Below, piece by piece: positions 11,195 through 21,706 of a stretch of 64,000 bases of DNA. The stretch covers positions 276,050,662 to 276,114,661 of the forward strand of contig NC_090322.1 in assembly GCF_040869045.1 (NCBI RefSeq). Reading direction: 5' to 3'. This DNA comes from Eurosta solidaginis. Taxonomy: Eukaryota; Arthropoda; Insecta; Diptera; Tephritidae. The translations under genes were made by a program, and so were the position numbers. The notes under the pieces were generated by a model. That model was not told where the DNA came from. It searched no databases and saw only the letters and a list, made by a program, of their open reading frames with translations. Numbering within the stretch: the first letter of the stretch is position 1; every line of letters starts with the position of its first letter.

Positions 11195-11410
11195 CCCGCT
11201 CACCAAATTTTATCAAGATATATCAAAAATTGAGGGACTAGTTTGCATACAAACAGACAGACGGGCAGACGGACCTGGCTAAATCAACTCAGATTTTCAT
11301 CCTGATTATTTCGGTATACTTAGTGGTGGGTCTATCTATTTTCCTTTAAGGACTTACAATTTTGGGATTCGTGACGAAGTTAATATACCATTTCATTGTC
11401 ATGAAAGGTA
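11195..11410 (-). repeat. Diverged relative of the H-element left half
   Basis: In minus orientation this region has the same order of phrases as the left half of H elements. These are CACCAAATTTtATCAAGATATATC, a GACGGGCAGACGGACC run followed by TGG and a short tail, then a GATTaTTtyGGTATA phrase. It lacks the H termini. The similarity is in layout and short words rather than long identity, so common descent is likely but not proven. Confidence 0.35.
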
Positions 11411-11429
11411 TGAAAGGTTCCAGTACACA

Positions 11430-11650
11430 TCCGCTTGGTGTGATGGTAGCATCTCCGCCATCCACTCCGAAGATCCTGGTTCACGCCAATTTTTGTAAAG
11501 CTCTCAGTGAAAACTCATATGCTTTGCAGATAAACATGTAGGTCCCGTCCCGCCAATTTGTAGGAAGAAATAAAAGGAGACGATGCAAATTGGAAGAGAA
11601 GCTCGGCCTAAAATCTCTTCGGAGGCTATGGCTCCTTACATTTATTTAAA
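11430..11650 (+). mobile_element. tRNA-derived SINE copy (family S)
   Basis: The plus-strand head carries an A-box-like TGGTGTGATGGTAGC (11,437-11,451) and a B-box-like GGTTCACGCC (11,471-11,480). The body then matches the 61.02 kb copy: CTCAGTG followed by AAACTCAT, CATGTAGGTCCCGTCC, GCAAATTGGAAGAGAAGC, CGGCCTaAaATCTCTTCGGAGG and the tail CCTTACATTTATTT. A middle section present in other copies is deleted. Non-autonomous, polymerase III-transcribed type. Confidence 0.65.
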
Positions 11651-12977
11651 ATACTTTTAGCCATTTGAAGTATGATTCTCGTTTCAATAAACTATGAAAA
11701 TGACAGCAAAGCTCAAGAACATATAAGAAGGCATTTTTAACATTTCTGCAGCTTAGTATCCGTTTCAAAAGAAAATCAAAAATTTCATATAAAAAATTCA
11801 CAAGGAATGCTCAAGGAAAATTGCGTTTGTCAAGTACTTAATAAACACCTCCCAAGAAAACTCATACGCTTTCTGCCACTATTTTTATAGATTTTATTTA
11901 AATAGTGCACAGGGAAGCCCTGGTTTCGCTAAGAAACTTATGTATCTACGTCTCATTTTCCCTTCAGCGAGAGTCCTGTAAGAACACAGTCGGCTGAACA
12001 CCAAGAATAACAGTGTCTGTACTTTTGAGCTTTTTGAATACAATTTGAGATTTGTTTTCTGATACATTCTGATACATTTGTGTCTTGCAGAGAACTGATC
12101 CCACTTCAAAAGAAATAGGGAGAATAAGGAAATTTCAAGTTATCATGGCCTGTATTATTTCACACGAAAGAAAAAACACAAAGTTTTTTTTGACAGTTCT
12201 TTGGATGTGGATACTAAGCTAAAGGCCGAAATAATTATATGCCAATTTTAGAAAACCTTAACTTTTTCCGAGATCTTTTAAGCATAACTATTAAATTTAA
12301 GTAGGACGTACTTTTGTAACTTTTTTATTTCTTATGAGGATCAACCAAGTCTAATGCCGAACCCCTCGTTAAATATGCTCAGTACGGCGTACATTTTACT
12401 GAACTGTTGAAAATCACATAAATAGTGTATTGAAATCAACAGGCTCTTTTTCACAATCTATTTGAATTGTTCCACTCATGGTTCTATGGTCATCACATTG
12501 ACTTGAGCCAATAGTTGCCCTCCATTGTAGTCACTTTATTGCTCCGCTGAATCTCCTTTATTAGCTATTATTGAACAATGACTTGTGTTGCTCGCTTAGC
12601 ATGAAGGATAGTATTTTCATAGAAAATTGTATACATCTTTTCCTTCTGATTGTTAAATACCCTGCAAGAAATGGTGTCAGAAATTGTTGTCGTAGTAATC
12701 CTTAAGACAGAGCTAAGTGCTCTGTTGACAAACAAATAGTAAAGTGAGATAGTTATACCCTACTTAATAAAAACACCGCTATTAACGATAAATTAATAGT
12801 AGCATAATGTTAAAAGCAGTATGAGATATGAAAAAACGTGTGGCCCATGGAAGGTTAGGTCTTAGTGGCTAGCCCTTCAGGAAAAAGAGTCACTCGAGGA
12901 AGTCGGCTTTTACATAGTCCTCTTCGCAAGGTGAACATCCGGTAAGTGCATAGAAAATTTTCAAAAATAGCGTTATA
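11651..12977. other. No gene seen
   Basis: This is AT-rich DNA without an interpretable reading frame; a 71-codon minus frame at 11,894-12,109 is likely chance. A segment at about 12,845-12,950 (AAGGTTAGGTCTTAGTGGC and onwards) resembles the 3' tails of some insect LINEs, but too weakly to call. Confidence 0.5.
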
Positions 12978-13500
12978 AGATCGCGGGTTCGAATCGAGCT
13001 CAAGTCCTAACAATAACTATTTTATCATTATTATTGCTATGATAAATTTTTTCTTAATTGAATAAAATTTAAATTAGGATATAAGAACTGCGCTCTTGCA
13101 GTAGGCCGATATAACAACAAAAATTGTTAGTACATCCCAGAGCAGGGGGAAAAAGTGTCAATGAATATGACACTATGGCATCATTGCCATAAAACAAGTC
13201 CAATTTTCTCATCGTTTCTGCAACAGATGTCGCAACGCTGTGAAAACCAATTGGTTATAGCAGCGGCGCCTAAACGTTGCCGATGAAGGAATTTAGCAGT
13301 ACCCGAAATGGATCTATACAACGAGCTTTGGAAGTTGTCCAAATTTTTTCTTTCTTCTATTCTAATTTAAAATTTTTTCAATTAAGAAAAAATGTATCAT
13401 AACAATAATAATGATAAAATAATTATTGTTAGGCCTTGAGCTCGATTCTAACCCGCGATCTTAAAGAACAATAGGCCGATATAACAACAAAAATTGTAAA
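12978..13500 (+). mobile_element. SL element copy 4, with about 100-bp inverted arms
   Basis: The left arm (12,983-13,078) starts GATCGCGGGTTCGAATCGAG, with a strong box-B match. It recurs reverse-complemented at about 13,364-13,465, including the AACAATAATTATTTTATC-like and TTTTTTCTTAATTG segments. The end is the family tail AATAGGCCGATATAACAAC (13,471-13,489). The core phrase TTAGCAGTACCCGAAATGGATC matches the minus-strand core of copy 1 (TTAGCACCCTTCGAAATGGATC) in the same orientation relative to the tail. A second tail-like GTAGGCCGATATAACAAC occurs inside at about 13,101, so the copy may be composite. No target duplication was found. Confidence 0.55.
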
Positions 13501-13624
13501 TAACATTATCGATAAAAAAAACAGAAAAGTTAAAATAAATTTTTTTTTAATTCAGTATTCGTACTGAATGCCTCCTTCACTTATTGCTGTGCTAATTTTC
13601 TAAGTCAATTGTAGTTTTGCTAAG

Positions 13625-13795
13625 AAGCTTTTCATTTCAGTTTACAAACGGCGATGGTTACTAGATCATGTTTCTGAATTTGATTTCCTCATCAGCTAGA
13701 TTCTCGGGAGCTCTGTATTGAACTCGAAATCTCCAATATTCATACTTTATATATACTAATGCCTTTATCCACTAAGCCATATGAATGCCCCGATG
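13625..13795 (-). mobile_element. tRNA-derived SINE copy (family T)
   Basis: On the minus strand the head has a good A box, TGGCTTAGTGGATAAAGGC (plus 13,761-13,779), and a B-box-like GAGTTCAATAC (plus 13,721-13,731). The body follows: CTCCCGAGAATCTAGCTGAT, then AAACATGATCTAGTAACC, then CGCCGTTTGTAAAC. A related copy lies at 21,707-21,835 on the other side of the Gypsy element. In that copy the A-box segment is in the opposite orientation relative to the body. Confidence 0.5.
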
Positions 13796-14058
13796 CTCGC
13801 TTTGCAATTGGTTTCTTAGTCTTGCCTTTTTGTTGCTATTCCTTTATTCACAATTAGGTACACAAACCAATTCTATATTTTTTTAACCCTAATTGTGTAG
13901 AGTTCTTATAGGCACGCTATCAAGAGCTTAGTAACATTGGATTTATAGCAAAGCTTTTATGAGCAGTACTTCCGCTGTTCATCATTATATCAATATTATT
14001 ATCTGTATTTAATTAGCGAAATAGGCTCATTTTGCTTTATACAATTGTTTTTCTTATT

Positions 14059-14063
14059 GATAT
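14059..14063. other. Target site duplication, left (GATAT)
   Basis: GATAT immediately precedes the 5' LTR and recurs immediately after the 3' LTR at 21,687-21,691. A 5-bp duplication at both outer edges is consistent with LTR-element integration and shows that the two LTRs belong to one insertion. Confidence 0.8.
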
Positions 14064-14260
14064 TGTAGGGTTCTTATTATTTTTATTCAACTTTGTATTT
14101 TTGTTACTTTGAACTTTGTAATTTTAAAATATTTTATCAATATTTTAATTTTCAATATTGGTTTACAATTTTCAAAAATTTCTTGATGGTGAAAAATTTA
14201 AAAAGATATTGAATAGAAGTTTCTTTATATATAAAATTAAAAGTGGTTTCAATCACCACA
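14064..14260 (+). repeat. Gypsy 5' LTR
   Basis: This 197-bp repeat begins TGTAGGGTTCTTATTATTT and ends GGTTTCAATCACCACA. It matches the 3' LTR along its length. The 3' LTR carries about 29 extra bases (around a GACGCATAAATTTAGGCG segment) that this copy lacks. The second base pair of the terminus differs (TGTAGG here, TGTTGG in the 3' LTR). The divergence between LTRs suggests an old insertion. An AATAAA-less, AT-rich U3/R makes promoter calling impossible by eye. Confidence 0.8.
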
Positions 14261-14261
14261 C

Positions 14262-14276
14262 TGGCGATCTGCCTAA
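14262..14276 (+). promoter_or_regulatory. Candidate tRNA primer-binding site
   Basis: One base after the 5' LTR lies TGGCGATCTGCC. LTR elements start their minus-strand synthesis at a site beginning TGG complementary to a tRNA 3' CCA. Only the position and the TGGCGA start support this; the tRNA species cannot be assigned confidently. Confidence 0.45.
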
Positions 14277-14657
14277 TTATATATTTGACGGTTTATGTCG
14301 CTCAAAAGAAAACTCAATTATATTCAACAGCAAATATTTAATCAATAAAATATGAACATTTTGGTGAAACACTCGGACACGTACAACTGAACAATTACGC
14401 CGTTATCTGCCATTGCATCACAGTTTTGCTCGCCGCAGCTGGCCAAACTATTGAAAATATATTTACAAAATACAAGCTATTAAAACTGCAATTCAAAAAT
14501 TAAAAAAAAAAACTTCAAAAAGCAAATTCCTAACAAAATGTGCTACGATGTTGAGGAAATCGACGAGTTTATTTGCGAAATCAGTGTTATAAAGCAAAAA
14601 AAAAAAATATCTATAATAGAGTCCTATCCCAACCAACTGAAGACAATAAATTATATA

Positions 14658-15757
14658 TCTAATACATAATATTCTTCTGTCACGGTTTTAGAGGCTGAAC
14701 TCCTCCGAAACGGCTGACCGATTCTCATGAAATTTTGTGAGCATATTGGGTAGGTCTGAGAATCGGCCAACGTCTACCTTTTTTTTCGCTACGTGCCTAT
14801 GGTCTTGAGATCAAAACGTCGACCCGGGTACCCCTAGAATGTGTTTATACAATATGGATATCAAATTAAAGCTGTTGATGAGTGCTATAGTACAGGATAA
14901 TTTTCATACAACTGGGAGGCTAGGGTCTCGAGATATAGCCCAAAACGTGGACCCGGATACACCTAGAATATGTTTTTACATTATGTGTATCAAATTGAAG
15001 CTGTTAATGTATGCTTTAGTACAGAGTAAGTTTTACACCGCTGGGTGACTACGGTCTCGAGATGTAGGCCAAAACATGGACCCGGATACACCTAGAATGT
15101 GTTTTTATATTATGGGTATCAAATTGAAGCTGTTGATGTGTGCTATAATACAAGTAAGTTTTACGCCGCTAGGTGACTAGGGTCTCGAGATATAGGCCAA
15201 AACAATATGGATATCAAATACCCCTAGAATGTGTGTGTATTATGGATATCAAATGACACTGTTGCTGAGAGCTCTAAAGTTCATTGTGGATTTAGTCGCA
15301 TCAACCAGGCAAAACTGATAAATATGCATACGAAGCCGAAATAAAGACAAGAATTAATAATACGCACATACCGATTTACATACGCCCTATTCGATTTGCC
15401 TGAAATATCTTATATAAATTTGCCTATATTAGTATTTACGATGCTTTTTTCCGGGAAGTATAACAGAAGCGGACTTGGACTGGGATTAGGACTAGGACTG
15501 GGACTGAGACTGAGACTCGGGGTGGGACTGGAACAAAATACATACCACCCTCTGGGATTGGCAATAAGAGATGAAGAAGAAGGAGAAAACCTTGAGAGAA
15601 GAGAAAAGAGAGAAGGAGACTGAAAAAGAAATAGAATGAGACGAAGATGGAGATGACGGAGGGAGGAGTGAATAAAAAGATTAGGAAAAAGTGTAGAGGG
15701 GTAAGGCAGATAGGCCAAATTTAGGGCAGAACAACCAACGCCTGCCGGGTCTGCTAG
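14658..15757 (+). mobile_element. Complete non-autonomous Helitron
   Basis: It starts TCTAATACATAATATTC after an A (14,657) and ends CTGCCGGGTCTGCTAG before a T (15,758). This fits the Helitron rule of TC...CTRR inserted between A and T with no target duplication. The 5' part carries GAACTCCTCCGAAACGGCTG and a GAAATTTTG phrase known from insect Helitrons. The middle has four diverged repeats of about 110 bp, each with CACCTAGAATGTGTTTTTA and GGTCTCGAGATATAGGCC-like words. The 3' third is purine-rich. No Rep/helicase is encoded. It interrupts the Gypsy leader, so it inserted later than the Gypsy element. Confidence 0.75.
14810..15260 (+). repeat. Four diverged tandem units inside the Helitron
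   Basis: Units of roughly 110-120 bp start near 14,820, 14,938, 15,058 and 15,178. Each has GACCCGGrTACmCCTAGAAT (or a decayed form of it), then ATATGGrTATCAAATTrAAGCTG, then a GGTCTCGAGATaTAGsCCAAAAC end. The last unit is shortened. A 69-codon frame across two units is a by-product of the repetition, not a gene. Confidence 0.7.
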
Positions 15758-17231
15758 TCATTTATAAAAATAAAAATACAAGATACATACAAAAAAAATA
15801 CGCGATATAGCCACAGCATCCAAGAAAATATTACAATAAATATTAAACGAATTTCGTAAATCGTTTACCTCATATAGAACCAATATCTAATGCAGAAAGT
15901 CAGATTCGTCAAGAATTTTCGTTAATTTCAACTCAGTACAAAGGTAAGTTACATCGTACCAACTTCCTTCAAGACCGTATATCCGGATTGAATACGTGTC
16001 AAAAGGAATTTGTAGAATAATGTGCAGTTTTTCAAGCTGATCCGAATCACTACTTCTGTTGCTCCTAGATGTGTATAATTTTACCATATATCATTAAACG
16101 CGATGTTAAGTAACAACAACAACAACAAAAAATAACAACGCAACTCATCAATATTGTATCATCCAACTATATTGAGGACTCGCAATCTCAACAAAGCCAT
16201 TGCATAAACACATCCGTTATTTTTGGGTTCCCTGATTGAGCAGCTAAAACATCAAAGCCATTGCATTAACAGGAACAAATTGAATATTCACAGCAAGTAT
16301 TTTGGTGAACAGTTATATTTATATTATATGTGTTTATGTATGTATACTAATATATAGATATATTATTATTGTAAACTCTCTCTTTATAGAATTACAAGTT
16401 TATTTTACTGTTTTGTTAGTGAACTATCTTTTCATTTAATTCAATATGATTCGTTCACCACAACATACAACACAAACATCTATATTTACTAACAATTTAA
16501 ACAACACTTTGACAGATTTACCAAATGACACTTCTCAAAAACAAATTACAAATCCATATGCAAATGTTACTCAAAATGAAATTTTGTCAGTTTCAGTAAA
16601 ACTTCCATAATTTTGGACTAATTGTCCGGAAGCATGGTTTATTCATGCCGAAACACAATTTAGTACTAAAAACATTACACAAGAACACACTAAATACGAA
16701 CACATCATTACAGCACTTCCGCAGGAAGTGATAATAATTATTTTAGATTTTTTCCAAAATCCCCCTATAAATAACAAATTTACTGAACTTAAAAAAGTGT
16801 TGACAGAAAGACACTCACTTAGCGAAAATTCGAAACTTGATAAAATTTTAAACGATTCTGAGATGGGTGATCGTAAGCCCTCAGAATTTTATCGTTCATT
16901 AATTATATTAGCCGGGGCAAATTTTAGCGAAAATATTTTAAAGAAAATTTGGATGCGTAGACTTCCCAAAATTTTGAGTATGATTTTGGATAGGTCGAGT
17001 TCTAATAATATTAACGAATTAACAAAATTAGCAGATAATATTTGGGAAGTGATAAACAAAAATGAAGTATTTTCGGTTAATACCATTTCAGATACAAAAG
17101 TTCAAAATTCTGTTGTTGAAAAACTAGCTAAAATCACCTCTTTGATGTGTGAGAATTTTCCGAAGCTTTCTTTGGAGTTAGCTGAAGTTAAAACACAAAT
17201 GTATCGGAACTAATCTAGCTCGTGTTCTAGG

Positions 17232-18252
17232 TAGGTAGGTAGGTTGAACTGGCCGGTCCATGACGGCCTCACATAGACTGATTGAGTCCGTAGTGTTACC
17301 AGAAGTTTGTTTTAACGACCAAACTGAAAAACCCTATCAAAAACCAGGACCTATGTTATAAAATAACTCCGTCCTCTTGGCAAATACTAGAAGCTTCCTA
17401 GGACTTAAGCCACTTGCTGCTTCTAGATCTGACAGCTGTATCACTCCTAATAACTGGAGTCTTAGCCTGGCAAGTGCAGGGCACGAGCACAGAACGTGCT
17501 CGATCGTTTCTTCCTCCAACCCCCACTTCCTACATCTGCTATCACTGACCAAGCCTAGTTTAAAGGCATGTGACGCCAGAAGGCAGTGTCCAGTCAGAAT
17601 ACCCGTCATGAGTCTACAGTCCTCTCTTTTTAATGATAGGAGCAACTGTGTTAGTCTAAGGTTGTAAGACCTACACATAATCTTCGACACTTTACAGCCC
17701 CGCGCTTGAACCCACGCCTTTCCCGCTTGGTCAATCATGTGCACCTGTCGCCTTCGCTTAATCTCGCCCAATCTAATTGGGACATCTACGGAGCAAGCTT
17801 CAAGGGATGCGCCCTGTTTAGCTAGTTCGTCCGCTTTTTCATTCCCATCTATTCCCATATGCCCTGGGACCCAATATAGATGTATGCTTCTCCCTGTCCC
17901 GATTCTCTCCAGAGACTGCTTACACTCTAACACGCATTTAGATGCTGTTCTATGCGAGATTATTGCCTTAATTGCTGCTTGACTGTCAATATAAAAGTTA
18001 ACACGGTTGCAGCTTAAGCTATTCTCTTCCAGGGTTTCTACTGCTTTGGTTACGGTTAATATTTCCGTTTGGAAAACGCTACAGTAATCCGGCAGCCTGT
18101 AGGATCTGCTTATTTCCGGATCAGCGCAGTATACCGCAGACCCTACTCCTTCCACTACTTTGGAACCATCGGTTTACACATGTATCGCCTCGTTCGCCAT
18201 TTGCGCACCCTTGCGCCAACCGTCCACCTTTATTGTGGCTCATTTTCTAATC
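17232..18252 (-). mobile_element. 5'-truncated LINE with RNase H, nested in Gypsy gag
   Basis: The insert lies antisense to gag. CTAGG at 17,227-17,231 recurs at 18,253-18,257 as a likely short target duplication. On the minus strand it carries an RNase H and C-terminal domain, then about 100 bp of 3' UTR ending in a CCTACCTACCTAC simple tail. An RNase H after the RT is known in I, R1 and LOA-type non-LTR elements. Only the last kilobase was inserted. Related 3'-end scraps lie at 23,405-23,530 and 39,014-39,120. Confidence 0.8.
17337..18237 (-). pseudogene. LINE RNase H domain and C-terminal cysteine motif
   Basis: The open part is 272 codons (17,337-18,155). The same frame runs upstream to about 18,237, past a TAA at 18,174-18,176 placed just before TDGSK, the first acidic site of RNase H. 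Then come ETLEE (about 40 residues in), YIDSQAAIKAI (second and third acidic positions), and WVPGHMGIDGNEKADELAK (the conserved HxGxxGNExAD block). Near the C-terminus a CRKWGLEEETIEHVLCSCPAL stretch (21 residues, key residues C, C and H) resembles the zinc-binding tail of LINE polymerases. This domain would remove the RNA template strand. The RT and endonuclease are absent, so it is a non-functional remnant. Confidence 0.85.
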
Positions 18253-18459
18253 CTAGGAACAATTTTGGACATTCTTTTAGGCGTCGTTCTAACTCGCGTA
18301 CTAATCCAAATTGGTTGTGTAGATTTCACTACAAATTTGGAAATAATGCTAGAAGTTGTGAACAACGTTGTTCTTATAACAAAAACAAAGATTCAACAAA
18401 CTAAATTCTTCCGTTGTTGCAGCGACGAACAGCGGAAATTTTGAATTTTCGACCCGTCG

Positions 18460-18800
18460 CTTATCTATTTTTGATAGACAAAACAAACAGAATTTTTAAA
18501 TTGATAGTGGAGCAGAAATTTTGGTATTACCCGCGTCTAAATTTCCTCAAACGAAACGTTCAGACATAATTCTCACTGCAGCTAATGGCCCAACAATTGC
18601 CACTTACAGGAAAAGACTTTTAAATGTATATTTAGGTTTAAGACGTGAATTTCCCTTACATTTTTGATTGCGGATATAGCCAAGCCAATAAATGGCGCTG
18701 ATTTTATTTGTAAATATGGTCTTCTTATTGACATTAAATATAAAGGTTAAGTAGATCCATTAACCAATTTCTCAGTTAATACAGTATCCTACTTTTGTGA
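18460..18800 (+). pseudogene. Gypsy protease region
   Basis: IDSGAEILVLP at 18,500-18,532 is the aspartic protease active site (DSGA) of a retroelement. It is followed by a typical AANG-like phrase (TAANGPTIATY) and by NGADFICKYGLLID, which matches the GxDFL..GL(L)VD end of the domain. Stops at about 18,496-18,498 and 18,666 break the frame. The protease would cut the Gag-Pol polyprotein. It lies between gag and RT as expected. Confidence 0.75.
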
Positions 18801-18807
18801 TATTCCA

Positions 18808-20431
18808 TTGCCTAAATTATTTGTGGTTGACAATAAATTTACAAAATTATTAAAAGAGTTTCGGTCACTTATTTCAGACCCAGATTATAATAAACCTGTT
18901 AAACATACACCAGTAAATCGAATTTTAACAGGAGGCAGTATTCCATTTTCTAAGCCCAGGCGATTAGATCTGGTAAAATACAAAGTCGCGAAAACGGAGT
19001 TTGATTTCTTAGTTAAAACAGGCATTTGTCGGCCTTCAAATTCTTCAGTAGCATTACCACTTCATCTTGTACCTAAAAAAGAGTTGAATGATTGGCGTCC
19101 ATGTGGTGATTTTAGAAGATTGAATATTGTAGCTGTTCCCGATCGTTATCCCTTACCTCAAATTCAGGATTTTAATATGAACCTTCATAATAAAAATATA
19201 TTTTCAAAATTAGATTTACTTAGGGCATATCACCAAATTCCTATGGCTAAAAAAGATATTTATAAAACTGCTATTACAACTCCATTCGGTAAGTTTGAAT
19301 TCGCGAGAATGCCTTTCGGACTTAGAAATTCTGCACAAACCTTTCAAAGGTTCATAAATGAGGTAGTAGGTGACTTAGATTTTGTATATGCCTACATCGA
19401 CGACTTACTTATTGCAAGTAAAGGCGAAGAACAACATTTAAAAGATTTACGTATCCTTTTTCAACGCCTTACAGAGTACGGTTTAAACATTAAACCAAGT
19501 AAATGTACTTTTGGTGTAACAAATATAGATTTTTTAAGACATAACATTTCTGGAACAGGTATTCGACCTTCCGATGAAAAGGTATCAGCTATTCGCAAAT
19601 TTCGAACGTCCAAAATCAGACAAGCAGACACAGAAATTTATTGGTATGGTAAATTATTATCATAGATATATTCCAAAACTAGCAGAATTTACAAACAAAA
19701 TTTATGATCTAATTAACAAAGTAAGTAAGAAACGTGACAAAACTTTGGTATGGGACGAGAATTCGAATGAAGCTTTTGAATGCATTAAAGATAAATTTGC
19801 ATCTGCGATATTGTTAAATCATTTTAACAAAGATGCTAAATTATCTTTAACAGTAGATGCATCTAACACAGCGATTGGGGGCGTTATACAACAAAATTAC
19901 AATAATAAAATTGAGCCCATTGCATTCTTTTCTAAAAAAATTTCTCCAACTGAAATTAAGTATAGTGCTTTTGATGGGGAATTATTGGCGATTTATTTAA
20001 ATATAAAACATTTTAGATATCTTTTGGAAGGACGACAATTTACAGTTTAAACGGACCATAAACCTTTGACTACTGCTTTAAATTCAAAAACAGAACGAAG
20101 TCCTAGACAAACGAGACACTTGGAATTTATAGCACAATTTACTGATGGCATACAATACATTAAAGGAGAATCCAATGATGTAGCAGATACGCTATCTAGA
20201 GCCTTTGAGGTTAATGCAATATATAATACAGAACTGAATTTTAAAATTTTACAAACTGAACAACAAAAAGATGATGACTTAAATCAACTTGTATCTGATT
20301 CTCAATATCTAAATTTAAAACTAATTAGTATTCCCATTTTAAATTTTAATATTCGGTGTAAAATTTCAGGAGAAACTCCTAGGCCATGTGTACCGAGTAA
20401 TTTGCAGTATTTTATCTTTTACATAGAATAG
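18808..20431 (+). pseudogene. Gypsy reverse transcriptase and RNase H
   Basis: The RT fingers and palm include [35 protein letters not shown] (motif A), [20 protein letters not shown] (motif B) and [12 protein letters not shown] (catalytic YIDD near 19,390). A frame shift lies between about 19,600 and 19,640. After it the connection ([15 protein letters not shown]) and RNase H (LTVDASNTAIGGVIQQ, then FDGELLAIY, then TDHKPL) continue. A stop at 20,048-20,050 splits RNase H, and its last part (SNDVADTLSR) follows. Catalytic residues that can be seen are present, so decay is by a few stops and shifts. Confidence 0.9.
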
Positions 20432-21449
20432 CACATCCGGGTACAAGAGCTACAGGACGGTTCATAGTTAAAAATATTATTGGCCTAATATGAATAAGGA
20501 TATTAATATTTGGTCAAAAGAGTGTCTTAATTGTCAAAAGTCTAAAGTTTATCGCCATACAAAACCCCTGTTGTCAAAATTCAAATTACCAAGAATAGAT
20601 TTGAACACATCCATTTAGATGTAGTTGGACCAACCTATTTCAAAAGGACATAGCTATATTTTAACGATTATTGAAAGATTTACCCGATGGCCTGAGGCAT
20701 ATTCATAAAAAGATATTTCAACAACTACAATTGCAAATAGGTTTTTTAGAGAATATATTTCTCGGTTTAGAGTTCCGTTAAAGATAACAACTGATCAAGG
20801 TAGCCAATTTACATCGAAATTGTTTTCAGAGTTAACTAAATTACGTGGTAGTTACCGTATTACAACATCCGCATATCATCCTCAAGGAAATAGTATGGTT
20901 GAAAGGTTTCATAGACAATCAAAGACTACTATAATAGCTAGAGAGGACACAAATAATTGGTATGACGGGTTTCCTATCATACTATTTGGTTTGCGTTCTA
21001 TTTACTAAGAAGATATTTTGGCTACACTAGCGGAAATGGTTTTCGGTAACAATTTACGTTTGCCAGGGGAACCTGTGCCATCAGCCAAAAATTTCTCATC
21101 AACTGAAATTTTAAGTAATTTACGTAAACATTTTCGAAATGTTAGATCAAATTTAAGTGATCATAAAGATTCTGATACTGGAATTTACGTTCCAAAAGAT
21201 CTTCAAACTTGTAAATTTGCATTTGTTCGAGTCATTAATAAACATTCATTACAACAACCATATGAAGGACCTTACAAAATTGTGGAAAAAGATCAAAAAT
21301 GTTTTAAACTTGAAATAGATAATAATATTAAAACTATTCCTATTGATAGATTAAAACCTGCAATAGTTGAAACAACAGACACAAACAACAACAAGAATTT
21401 ACATAAAAAGAGAGTTACGTTCAATTTGTTTAATGTTATGTTTTCTTGA
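20420..21449 (+). pseudogene. Gypsy integrase
   Basis: The HHCC zinc-binding region starts with LHRIAHPGTRATGRF near 20,420 and its cysteines are in ECLNCQKSK near 20,520. The DDE core has D in HLDVVGP (about 20,615), D in TDQGSQF (20,793) and E in MVERFHRQ (20,901), a D-35-E spacing. The C-terminal part has a GPY-type motif (QPYEGPYKIV, about 21,258). Stops near 20,484 and 20,706, a frame change near 20,635-20,650 and a stop at 21,006 interrupt it. The last frame ends at 21,447, just before the polypurine tract. Integrase would join the DNA copy to the genome; this one is broken. Confidence 0.88.
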
Positions 21450-21460
21450 AGGGGGAGTAA
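21448..21460 (+). promoter_or_regulatory. Polypurine tract
   Basis: GAAGGGGGAGTAA directly abuts the 3' LTR. A purine run in this position primes plus-strand DNA synthesis in LTR elements. Confidence 0.75.
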
Positions 21461-21686
21461 TGTTGGGTTCTTATTATTTTTATTTAACTTTATATTTTAG
21501 TTACTTTGAACTTTGTAATTTTAAAATGTTTTATCAATATTTTAATTTTAAATATTGATTTTTCAATTTTCAAAAATTTTCATTATGGTGAAAAATTAAA
21601 AAATATTGACGCATAAATTTAGGCGTATTCTTTATTGAATAAAAGTTTCTTTATATATAAAATTAAAAGTGGTTTCATTCACCACA
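21461..21686 (+). repeat. Gypsy 3' LTR
   Basis: This 226-bp repeat starts TGTTGGGTTCTTATTATTT and ends TTTCATTCACCACA, followed by the GATAT duplication (21,687-21,691). It contains an extra segment of about 29 bp (around 21,608-21,636) missing from the 5' LTR. It carries ATTGAATAAAAG, a possible polyadenylation context. Confidence 0.8.
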
Positions 21687-21706
21687 GATATTAGAAAAAA
21701 ATTAAA

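Larger units (their letters stand above)
16446..18404 (+). pseudogene. Gypsy gag, interrupted
   Basis: An ATG at 16,446 opens a capsid-type frame. It carries FWTNCPEAWFIHAETQF, then ALPQEV, then KKVLTERHSLSE and MGDRKPSEFYRSL, which read like the capsid core of Gypsy elements with a W-F, LPQ and GDRxPS pattern. The frame has an in-frame TAA at 16,608 and another at 17,211. It is split by the LINE insertion at 17,232-18,252. After the insertion it resumes with an Arg/Ser/Asn-rich stretch and a zinc knuckle (C-x2-H-x4-G... ending ARSC, about 18,315-18,360) and stops at 18,402. The gag product would package the element RNA, but this copy cannot make it intact. Confidence 0.8.
14064..21686 (+). 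mobile_element. Gypsy (Metaviridae-type) LTR retrotransposon, degenerate, with two nested insertions
   Basis: The unit runs LTR - leader - gag - pol (protease, RT, RNase H, integrase) - polypurine tract - LTR, bounded by a GATAT duplication. The order PR-RT-RH-IN places it in Gypsy rather than Copia. A gag zinc knuckle of the C-x2-H form with FGxxAxxC, and the absence of an env frame, suggest a CsRn1-like lineage, but that is tentative. A Helitron (14,658-15,757) sits in the leader and a LINE fragment (17,232-18,252) sits in gag. Without them it would be about 5.5 kb. Several stops and frame shifts make it inactive. Confidence 0.9.

Noticed and set aside
15396..15623. Gly/Leu-rich repeat frame (GLGLGLGL)
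   Set aside because: It arises from a short GGACTG/GGACTA repeat inside the Helitron, not from a protein gene.
17377..18160. Several plus-strand frames of 81-111 codons
   Set aside because: They are antisense to the LINE RNase H domain, which has the recognisable motifs.
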